In this document: piece after piece, positions 46,574 through 56,098 of the stretch
Layout: each line of letters begins with the position of its first letter
Numbering within the stretch: position 1 is the stretch's first letter
NCBI GenBank assembly: GCA_947623455.1
Contig: OX392536.1
Location: 11,155,282-11,219,281 of the forward strand
DNA: 64,000 nucleotides
DNA from: Mimachlamys varia
Lineage: Eukaryota; Mollusca; Bivalvia; Pectinida; Pectinidae
Reading direction: 5' to 3'
Translations under genes and position numbers: made by a program
Notes under the pieces: generated by a model
The model's database searches: none
What the model was told of the DNA's origin: nothing
The model's input: only the letters and a program-made list of their open reading frames with translations

Positions 46574-46723
46574 ATGACAAGTCTAAAGCCAGCGTCAATG
46601 GCCTGGCTTTATAGTCTAGTGCTCTGCGGTCTGATCTGCTATGTAAACGACCAGCTCTATAGTGACAACACGAGGGGAGTAGAGCCGCGTAGTGTACAGG
46701 GTGGCGAACCAGGCCGTGATTAA
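46574..46723 (+). CDS. Possible first exon or small secreted peptide with signal sequence
   Basis: The frame starts at an ATG with A at -3 (GACAATGACA) and runs 49 codons to TAA. An earlier in-frame ATG at 46538 lies before the expected transcription start, so the later one was chosen. The N-terminal half looks like a signal peptide: a short polar start with one lysine, then the hydrophobic core AWLYSLVLCGLICYV, then polar residues (NDQLYSDNTRG). The rest is acidic and Gly/Arg-rich without cysteines. It could be a complete small peptide, or the first exon of a secreted or membrane protein with a donor before the stop (for example GGGA|GTAGAG near 46676). No family recognised; no second exon found. 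Confidence 0.35.
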   Translation: MTSLKPASMAWLYSLVLCGLICYVNDQLYSDNTRGVEPRSVQGGEPGRD

Positions 46724-47333
46724 ACCCTTATTGAGCTGACCGATCTACTGTGCAGTCAACTGCAGATTCTAGTCTTGTGGAAGCAACCCCAGCCTTTTAG
46801 TGGTGAAGTGACAATCTATCATGACATTTTTTCCGTGGCTTGACAAAGCTGTACGGATCTGGGGTGTCTATATAAACATCTTGCATATTATCCCATTAGA
46901 TCCCCGAAACATTAAGTAGAGTCTGTTTACATAGCCACAATAAAGGTCAAAGATATATACAAGCCTTGAGGAAGATTATCACAGTACAAAAAAGTCAAAA
47001 TTACCAATAATTATACACCCGAGTACGGAAAAGCCAGGATGACCGCTGCTACAATATACATCAAATTAATTTGTCGATGGAACATAAGTTTAGATGTTTG
47101 TCTCTGACGATGGGATATGGTTATTAGATATTGGTCTACACTGACTGAACATACACTGTAGGAAACTTCTGTGATTTGTTAGCAGCTTTAAATGACAAAT
47201 CAATCAATAAAACCGATTGATATTGGGAAAATATAATTATATCGTAATTTTGGGCATTGACAAACCTGGCAGTAAGTTGTATATTATCATAACAAACCAG
47301 TTTTTATAAAACAAAGAAATCAGTATAGACTTA
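46724..47333. other. AT-rich stretch with no recognised gene
   Basis: TGCAGT-CA-ACTGCA (46751-46764) is a perfect inverted repeat. No downstream exon could be identified. Confidence 0.5.
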
Positions 47334-47950
47334 CTTAGGAAGCATAATAGCCCAGTGGTAGCATCGAATTATTCCCATGGCTCATGACCGAAGGGTTGTG
47401 GGTTCGAGTCACGTCACAGCACTGTGTTGTATCTTTGAACATGATACTTATAACTTTGCAAGTTCCAGTCTACTCAGCTGTAAAAATAGTATATGGTTTA
47501 ATACTGCTGGAATTGTCAAATGCTAGCTATAGCTGTCAACACTGAAGTAGCAGCACCAGACATCATGGCTGGTTGCTAAGGCCATTTAAACCATGGATAC
47601 AAGATATGAGATGATCTACAAACTATTGAGATGACCTACAAACTATTGCGATGACCTACAAACTATTGAGATGACCTACAAACTATTGAGATGACCTACA
47701 AACTATTGAGATGACCTACAAACTATTGAGATGACCTAATAACTATTGAGATGACCTACGAACTATTGAGATAACCTACGAACTATTGAGATGATCTTCA
47801 AACTACTGAGATGATCTACAAACTACTGAGATGACCTACAAACTATTGAGATGATCTACAAACTATTGAGATGACCTACAAACTATTGAGATGACCTACA
47901 AACTATTGAGATGACCTACAAACTAGGTTGTGGTAAATAAAATCCCAAAT
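47334..47950 (+). mobile_element. Diverged SINE, copy 3, carrying an internal tandem array
   Basis: The head has AGCCCAGTGGTAGCA (A box) and GGTTGTGGGTTCGAGTC (B box). The body has TGTGTTGTATCTTTGA, TTCCAGTCTACTCAGCTGTA and GGCTGGTTGCTAAGGCC, collinear with copies 1 and 2. After CCATGGATAC the segment corresponding to GAACTGCTATGAGATGGCCT of copy 1 is expanded into a 20-bp array. The last bases, AGGTTGTGGTAAATA, again match the SINE end (AGGTCGTGATATAAC in copy 1). The array therefore sits inside the element. Confidence 0.85.
47604..47926. repeat. 20-bp minisatellite, about 16 copies, within SINE
   Basis: The unit is ACAAACTATTGAGATGACCT, with GATGATCT and CTACGAACT variants. It aligns with the SINE segment GTGAACTGCTATGAGATGGCCT. 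Confidence 0.96.
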
Positions 47951-48371
47951 ATTTTTATCATCAAATCTGTATACAAATGTATAATTAAGCTAAGGTGACT
48001 ACATAGGGACCACGGTGAATCAGCTTACTTAACAAAGTCTGATTGAACTAACATGTGGCTATTACAATCTATAGAAGAAACCTTAGATACCTAATGCATT
48101 CAATAGTAAATAATGTGCACTTTAGTATTACCAAATGCAGCACATGTGCCTTATTTAGTATACAGGAATGAATGACGGCCATGAAAGGCATGGAAATAGG
48201 TAAAGTGTGCTTAACTATTTACATTTTAATTTGAAATGTGTTGAAGTCTTTTTAAATGGTTGCTATATTATGCCTTTTTATAAAATATTGGTGGAAGCAG
48301 TGAAAGATGGCTGTTTTATTGGACAAAGGTCAGACCCAACTCCATCGAAGAGCTGGTTAATAAGACCAGTA
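47951..48371. other. AT-rich stretch with no recognised gene
   Basis: An open frame beginning at 48207 runs into the next array and is not regarded as a gene. Confidence 0.5.
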
Positions 48372-49218
48372 CTGTCAGAAGATCCAAAGGGAGACAACTG
48401 GTACATGAGACCTTGTCAGTTCTTATTTGACAGAAGATCTAAAGGGGAGATAACTGGTACATGAGTCCCTGTCAGTCCTTATATGTCAGCAAATCTAAAT
48501 GGAGATAACTGGTATATGATTCCCTATCAGTTCTTTTATGACAGAAGATCTAAAGGGAGACAACTGGTCATAGGTCCCTATCAGTTCTTATATGTCAGAA
48601 GATGAAATAAGGAGACAACTGGTTAATCACTGTCAGTCCTTATATGTCAGAAGATATAAAGGGGAGATAACTGGTACATGAGTCCCTGTCAGTCCTTATA
48701 TGTCAGAAGATTTAAAGGGGAGACAACTGGTATATGAGTCAGTGTCAGTCCTTATATGTCAGAAGATCTAAAGGGGAGACAACTGGTATATGAGTCCCTA
48801 TCAGATCTTATATGTCAGAAGATGAAATGAGGAGACAACTGGCCATGCGTCCCTGTCAGTTCTTATATGTCAGAAGATGAAAAGGGGAGACAACTAGTAT
48901 ATTAGTCCCTGTCTTTTCTTATATGTCAGAAAATGAAATGAGGAGACAACTGGTCATGCTTCCCTGTCAGTTCTTATATGTCAGAAGATGAAAAGGGGAG
49001 ACAACTGGTCATGGGTCCCTATCAGTTCTTATATGTAAGAAGATGAAAAGGGGAGACAACTAGTATATTAGTCCCTGTCTTTTCTTATATGTCAGAAGAT
49101 GAAAAGGGGAGACAACTGGTACATGAGTCCCTGTCAGTTCTAATTTGATAGAAGATCTAAATGGGTGAAAATTGGTACATGAGTCCTTTTCAGTTCTTAT
49201 ATGACAGAAGATCTAAAG
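48372..49218. repeat. 56-bp minisatellite, about 15 diverged copies
   Basis: The core is GGGGAGACAACTGGTATATG, AGTCCCTGTCAGTCC and TTATATGTCAGAAGATCTAAA. Units vary from about 48 to 56 bp. Subtypes GATCTAAA and GATGAAAA/GATGAAATGA alternate. The word GGGAGAYAACT and the reverse complement of GTACCAGTTATCT are shared with the 75-bp array at 12.9 kb. Confidence 0.93.
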
Positions 49219-49721
49219 AATGAAAACTCAAATCTTTCATGTGCAAGTGTTCAAGTTTTTATATTGGTTTAATTGGTAACACATTTCTCAGTTTAGCGAC
49301 AAAAGACAAGGATGATTGGTATTGGTTTTTTTTTATTTGACAAGCAGCAAAACAAGACATCATCTACCCTGAGCCTTCCTCCTAAACCACTTCAAATTGC
49401 CATACCTTAAACAATGGTCTTAGAAATGATATTTTCAATATTTCTCTCCACAGATTTCTATACATTATATAATTACCATAGAACTACACTCCTAATGAGA
49501 AGTAGATCGTGATAATATGAATATTACTGTGGAGTAGCCCATAATGTTATATTGATTCTATCATCTTCCATTTTCATCAACACAATTCTGTTTTTAATAT
49601 GACAATCAATGACAGCCATAATATGTGAAAAACGTTGATGAACCGATCGGTATACTAGTCTCAATAATCTTCTGATACTGATCTGCTACACCAAGGACAC
49701 AAGTAGTGCACTCCAGTCTCC
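49219..49721. other. AT-rich stretch with no recognised gene
   Basis: No supported feature. Confidence 0.5.
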
Positions 49722-52700
49722 TTCATACTACAGGTAGAACCATCGTACTACAGGTAGAGCCATCATACTACAGGTAGAACCATCATACTACAGGTATAGA
49801 ACCATCATACTACAGGTAGAACCATCGTACTACAGGTAGAACCATCATACTACAGGTAGAACCATCATACTACAGGTATAGAACCATCATACTACAGGTA
49901 GAACCATCGTACTACAGGTAGAACCATCGTACTACAGGTAGAACCATCGTACTACAGGTAGAACCATCATGCTACAGGTAGAACCATTATACTACAGGTA
50001 GAACCATCATACTACAGGTAGAAACATCATACTACAGGTAGAAACATCGTACTACAGGTAGAACCATCATACTACAGGTAGAACCATTATACTACAGGTA
50101 GAACCATCATACAACAGGTAGAACAATCATACTACAGGTAGAACCATCATACTACAGGTAGAACCATCATACTACAGGTAGAACCATCATACTACAGGTA
50201 GAACCATTATACTACAGGTAGAACCATCATACTGCAGGTAGAACCATCATACTACAGGTAGAACCATCGTACTACAGGTAGAACCATCGTACTACAGGTA
50301 GAACCATCGTACTACAGGTAGAACCAACCTACTACAGGTAGAACCATCATACTAAAGGTAGAACCATCGTACTAAAGGTAGAACCATCATACTACAGGTA
50401 GAACCATCATACTAAAGGTAGAACCATCATACTACAGGTAGAACCATCGTACTACATGTAGAACCATCATATTACAGGTAGAACCATCATATTACAGGTA
50501 GAACCATCCTACTACAGGTAGAACCATCGTACTACAGGTAGAACCATCATACTACAGGTAGAACCATCATACTACAGGTATAGAACCATGGTACAACAGG
50601 TAGAACCATCATACAACAGGTAGAACCATCATACTACAGGTAGAACCATCATACTACAGGTAGAACCATCGTACTACAGGTAGAACCATCCTTCTACAGG
50701 TAGAACCATCGTACTACAGGTAGAACCATCGTACTACAGGTAGAACCATCGTACTACAGGTAGAACCATCATGCTACAGGTAGAACCATTATACTACAGG
50801 TAGCACCATCCTACTACATGTAGAACCATCATACTACAGGTAGAACCATCATACAACAGGTAGAACCATCATACTACAGGTAGAACCATCATACTACGGG
50901 TAGAACCATCATACTACAGGTAGAACCATCGTACTACAGGTAGAACCATCATACTACAGGTATAGAACCATCATACTACGGGTAGAACCATCATACTACA
51001 GGTAGAACCATCATACTACAGGTAGAACCATCGTACTACAGGTAGAACCATCATACTACAGGTAGAACCATCGTACTACGGGTAGAACCATCGTACTACA
51101 GGTAGAACCATCATACTACAGGTAGAACCATCATACTACGGGTAGAACCATCATACTACAGGTAGAACCATCATACTACAGGTAGAACCATCATACTACA
51201 GGTAGAACCATCATACTACAGGTAGAACCATCATACTACAGGTAGAACCATCATACTACGGGTAGAACCATCATACTACAGGTAGAACCATCATACTACA
51301 GGTAGAACCATCGTACTACAGGTAGAACCATCGTACTACAGGTAGAACCATCGTACTACAGGTAGAACCATCATACTACAGGTAGAACCATCGTATTACA
51401 GGTAGAACCATCGTACTACAGGTAGAACCATCATACTACAGGTAGAACCATCATACAACAGGTAGAACCATCATACTACAGGTAGAACCATCATATTACA
51501 GGTAGAACCATCATACTACAGGTAGAACCATCGTACTACAGGTAAAACTATCATACTACAGGTAGAACCATCATACTACAGGTAGAACCATCATACTACA
51601 GGTAGAACCATCATACTACATGTAGAACCATCGTACAACAGGTAGAACCATCGTACTACAGGTAGAACCATCGTACTACAGGTAGAACCATCATACTACA
51701 GGTAGAACCATCATACTACAGGTAGAACCATCATACTACGGGTAGAACCATCATACTACAGGTAGAACCATCGTACTACAGGTAGAACCATCTTACTACA
51801 GGTAGAACCATCATACTACAGGTAGAACCATCATACTACAGGTAGAACCATCATACTACAGGTAGAACCATCATACTACAGGTAGAACCATCATACAACA
51901 GGTAGAACCATCATACTACAGGTAGAACCATCATACTACAGGTAGAACCATCATACTACAGGTAGAACCATCATACAACAGGTAGAACCATCATACTACA
52001 GGTAGAACCATCGTACTACAGGTAGAACCATTGTACTACAGGTAGAACCATCATACTACAGGTAGAACCATCGTACTACAGGTAGAACCATCTTACTACA
52101 GGTAGAACCATCATACTACAGGTAGAACCATCATACTACAGGTAGAAACATCGTATTACAGGTAGAACCATCATACTACAGGTAGAACCATCATACTACA
52201 GGTAGAACCATCATACTACAGGTAGAACCATCATACTACAGGTAGAACCATCATACTACAGGTAGAAACATCGTACTACATGTAGAACCATCGTTCTACA
52301 GGTAGAAACATCGTACTACATGTAGAACCATCCTACTACAGGTGGAACCATCGTACTACAGGTATAGAACCATCATACTACAGGTAGAACCATCATACTA
52401 CAGGTAGAACCATCATACTACAGGTAGAACCATCCTACTACAGGTAGAACCATCATACTACAGGTAGAACCATCATACTACAGGTAGAACCATCATACTA
52501 CAGGTAGAACCATCGTTCTACAGGTAGAAACATCGTACTACATGTAGAACCATCATACTACAGGTAGAACCATCATACTACATGTAGAAACATCATACTA
52601 CAGGTAGAACCATCATACTACAGGTAGAACCATCGTACTACAGGTAGAACCATCGTATTACAGGTAGAACCATCATACTACAGGTAGAATCATCATACTA

Positions 52701-53474
52701 CAGGTAGAACCATCATACTACAGGTAGAACCATCGTACTACAGGTAGAACCATCATACTACATGTAGAACCATCATACTACAGGTAGAACCATCATACTA
52801 CAGGTAGAAACATCGTACTACAGGTAGAACCATCATACTACAGGTAGAACCATCATACTACAGGTAGAACCATCGTACTACAGGTAGAACCATCGTACTA
52901 CAGGTAGAACCATCGTACTACAGGTAGAACCATCATACTACAGGTAGAACCATCATACTACAGGTAGAACCATCTTACTACAGGTAGAACCATCATACTA
53001 CAGGTAGAACCATCATACTACAGGTAGAACCATCATACTACAGGTAGAACCATCATACTACAGGTAGAACCATCATACTACATGTAGAAACATCATACTA
53101 CAGGTAGAACCATCATACTACAGGTAGAACCATCATACTACATGTAGAACCATCATACTAAAGGTAGACCCATCGTACTACAGGTAGAACCATCCTACTA
53201 CAGGTAGAACCATCATACTACAGGTAGAACCATCATACTACAGGTAGAACCATCGTACTACAGGTAGAACCATCATACTACATGTAGAACCATCGTACTA
53301 CAGGTAGAACCATCATACTACAGGTAGAACCATCATACTACAGGTAGAACCATCGTACTACAGGTAGAACCATCGTACTACAGGTAGAACCATCATACTA
53401 CAGGTAGAACCATCATACTACAGGTAGAACCATCATACTACAGGTAGAGTCATCATACTACAGGTAGAACGATC
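49722..53474. repeat. 3.75-kb array of a 20-bp unit, about 187 copies
   Basis: The unit is CAGGTAGAACCATCATACTA. Register is kept for more than a kilobase at a time. Occasional 22-bp units have CAGGTATAGAACC (for example 49793, 49877, 50579, 50961, 52362). The main variant is CATCGTAC versus CATCATAC; others are CATGTAG, CGGGTAG, GAAACATC and CATCCTAC. The unusual block CATCGTTCTACAGGTAGAAA followed by CATCGTACTACATGTAG occurs near 52291 and again near 52513, a local duplication of about 220 bp. Stops occur in every frame, so no long reading frame arises. Confidence 0.98.
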
Positions 53475-54217
53475 AAAACAAACTTGCCAAAGTTAATCTC
53501 AGCAAATTATGATAGAAATGACTTACAAGGTAATACCTAGAAGAAAACTTATAATAACTTGGTATACTTGCAGCATTATCATGACATGTCACAGTTATTT
53601 CCTGTCGGGCACTTATCAACAATTAGAAGTATTAGAAATTGACAAAAAAAATTACTAAAATAATAACAAAATAAAAATGTACAAATTAAAAATATTTTCA
53701 CGAGTTCATAAAATAAGTCGCACGTGCTTGATAAAATGTACAGGCCAATGACAAAATATTATGTGTACCTACCGACCATGCTGTTCCCAATTTCTTTCTA
53801 TAATAATCTGTTAGAATTATGAATGATAAACGAATTAAAAGAATAAAAGTCAACAATACAGTCTGGTTTTATAGTTTATTAATTTGTGAATTCTATTCAG
53901 TCGTGTCTCTGAAGGGATGATAGATGGATTGGTACCACTACTTACCTGTAGGGACTTGTGACTATTAACGACAAGCTTTTGAATAACCGTGATTGACCTT
54001 CACATTGCTGTCAAAACAAACAATTGAACGAATTTGGATTCTAATTATACTGATTAATTGGTCAAAAATTGCACAAAGTCATTATTAACAAGGTGTGAAA
54101 AGTTGTTCTGATCTATGAATGGGTCAGTATTGTCCCGTGTCTCTAAACAGCCCTACGGCAAGCTCATCTGTCGTGGCTAAATTTGCGACCGACAGGGTTT
54201 CCCATAATACTATACTA
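53475..54217. other. AT-rich stretch with no recognised gene
   Basis: No supported feature. Confidence 0.5.
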
Positions 54218-54318
54218 TACTGTAAATGATGGATTCTGGGAAAGTAAATCATCGCGAACCTGTTGTGTTGCTGAAATCGTGAAAGTAAGTAGCCGTGAAA
54301 GAAAGCTGGTTTACAGTA
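54218..54318. mobile_element. Possible 97-bp MITE with TA flanks
   Basis: CTGTAAA at 54220 and TTTACAG ending at 54316 form short inverted ends, each flanked by TA. The interior has ATCATCGCGAA and AGCCGTGAAAGAAAGCTGG words. From memory, such small elements with CTGTAAA ends and CGCGAA/CGTGAA interiors are frequent in invertebrates. The inverted match is short (7-10 bp). Confidence 0.45.
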
Positions 54319-55053
54319 TTAAATGCTGAACGACACAAATATTGTGCTAAGACTTTAAAACCTACAGCTTAAAAGACTACACTGATTTAAACTTTCACCT
54401 TAATGTCAAGGTCACAGTGACCAAAGTCTTAAACAATGGTTGGTATACTTATCCCTGTTACTACAAATTATGCATTTGTTTGACCTTTGGCCTTGACCTA
54501 AGAATGCTGCTGCAATTTTTGTGCTAGATTAAAGTGTTTTAAAGTTTCCATTTTTATCATGATGAGTTCGGGAGTGTTCAGAGTGGCCTTAAATTGCTCT
54601 AGTTATCTTACGTATTCAGTGATGCCAGAAACGCTAGTAGTCGTTCTACTAACAACTCATCATATCTAATCTATTACATAGCATTTACTGTCATCCATCT
54701 GTTATTATTTCTATTATTGAATTATAATCTTCCAGTCAATAATGATAAATTCAACTGCATATAGAGAATGAACTGAATGCACTCCATTTATAGATGGAAT
54801 GACTTTGTTTCAATTACTTTTCTGCCAATATCTGCCAGTTAAAAGTGACATAAAATTTCATTTTCCTTCAGAAATAGCTACTGTTATACAATAGATTTTA
54901 ATTTTACCAGTGATGTTTTTCCTACAAAAAGTACTTAGATTCTTGTTTACTAAATTAGATAAGTTATAATTTTCCATTATGTTGTGTAACCATGACCTAT
55001 ATTTTTATTTTTATAATAAATATGGAAACTTATGACACACAGCCATCATCTGC
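54319..55053. other. AT-rich stretch with a dispersed-repeat relic
   Basis: AATGTCAAGGTCACAGTGAC (54403) and GTTTGACCTTTGGCCTTGAC (54478) resemble the other AAGGTCA-type relics. AGGTCA-CAG-TGACCA (54409-54423) is again a perfect GGTCA-nnn-TGACC palindrome. No gene. Confidence 0.5.
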
Positions 55054-55401
55054 ATCCTTGATATCCAGGGTTATATCATATCTCACCTACGCTCTCTACA
55101 CCCCTGGAATATGTCAAGGGGTGAAACTGAAGGCTCTGTGTGAGCCAACCTTACTCAGATGAGGCAAGAGGACTTGATGGATCCTTTAATGTACATCAAA
55201 AGAATCTAGCTGTTACATATATATATATATATATGACAAGTCGTGTGTCCCTCCTTTGAAATCTTCAAAGACAGGCATCAGTATAGGGATTGGTCAGGTT
55301 TTTCTACCTTCAAACTGCTGTCTTCATGCCTTCAGTTTTGCTGTGAAATATTCCAGGGGTGTAGAGAGAATAGGTGAGTGATACCCTTGGATATGGAGGA
55401 T
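55054..55401. mobile_element. MITE with long terminal inverted repeats, about 350 bp
   Basis: Left arm 55054-55142 and right arm 55317-55401 are inverted copies. GCTCTCTACACCCCTGGAAT on the left pairs with ATTCCAGGGGTGTAGAGAGA on the right; TCTCACCTA pairs with TAGGTGAGTGA; GATATCCAGGG pairs with CCCTTGGATAT. The arms match over about 85 bp with a few substitutions. The centre holds a (TA)n microsatellite (55216-55234) and nothing coding. The 9-mer CATCTGCAT is present at 55047-55055 and 55409-55417 and could be a target-site duplication, overlapping the arm end by two bases on the left. Nine bases is the size typical of Mutator-like elements. Confidence 0.82.
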
Positions 55402-55417
55402 ACACACACATCTGCAT

Positions 55418-55780
55418 TACTGTACAGTTGTTTTATTTCACAGGGACAATATTTCACAGTTGTCACAACCAGAATAATTTTCAAAGGATTAGATTTGGTA
55501 AAACAGTGCCCTGCAGTCTAAATTAAATTTTCAAATACAGTAGGTCGCTTGATAGGTCTACATTTTCGGAGTTTGACAAACATAGGACAACCACAGGTCA
55601 TTTTTTATGGAGAAGTTTGTTCTTTCTCTCAGTAAAAGCATGTACATTGAAAAGTGAGATGTTTTTGATGATAGTGTTAATGATAAAAGAGGACAACATT
55701 GCAGTCAGAAACTCAAACAAGAAGTAAAACATCAGTCTTTTCAAGTTCCAAGATTGTGTTAGGATTATTTTAAGAAGAAA
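55418..55780. other. AT-rich stretch with no recognised gene
   Basis: No supported feature. Confidence 0.5.
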
Positions 55781-55980
55781 CTAAATATGTCTGTGAGACA
55801 TAGATGCCCCCTTCCCCTATATGAAATTAGTTCTTCATGCTTATCACGTATGCGAAGTTTGATGACAATCGGGTCAGTAGTTATTTAAAAAAGCTGGTTA
55901 CATTACCGTGGGACGGAACGGAACGGGACGGGACGGACATTGGTAACACTATATGCCCCGCATAAAAAAATGCGGGGACA
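55781..55980 (+). mobile_element. Hairpin-headed dispersed repeat, copy B
   Basis: Matches copy A at 29963-30150: ATGTCT-GTG-AGACAT (55787-55801), ATGAAATTAGTTCTTCATGC, AAGTTTGATGACAATC, AGTAGTTATTTAAAAAAGCT and the GACGG-rich tail. It extends beyond copy A to a second perfect hairpin, CCCCGCAT-AAAAAA-ATGCGGGG (55956-55977), which copy A lacks, having a C-run there. It therefore gives a better view of the 3' end of the family. Confidence 0.87.
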
Positions 55981-56098
55981 TTTAGTCAGTGGTCTGTAGT
56001 CACTTTCTATTGGGGAGATTCTCCTATACTTCCATGTTAGTCAGTGGTCTGTAGTTGTCACTTTCTATCGGCGAGATTCTCCGATACTTCTGTGTTGG
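55981..56098. repeat. Tandem duplication of about 58 bp
   Basis: TTAGTCAGTGGTCTGTAGT and CACTTTCTAT, GAGATTCTCC, ATACTTC occur in the same order at 55981 and 56037. The second copy has an extra TGT and CpG at TATCGGCGAG/CTCCGATAC where the first has TATTGGGGAG/CTCCTATAC. Confidence 0.92.

Noticed and set aside
49722..53474. Centromeric or telomeric satellite
   Set aside because: The array is limited to 3.75 kb with ordinary flanks on both sides, and no TTAGGG-type telomere repeat is present in the window.
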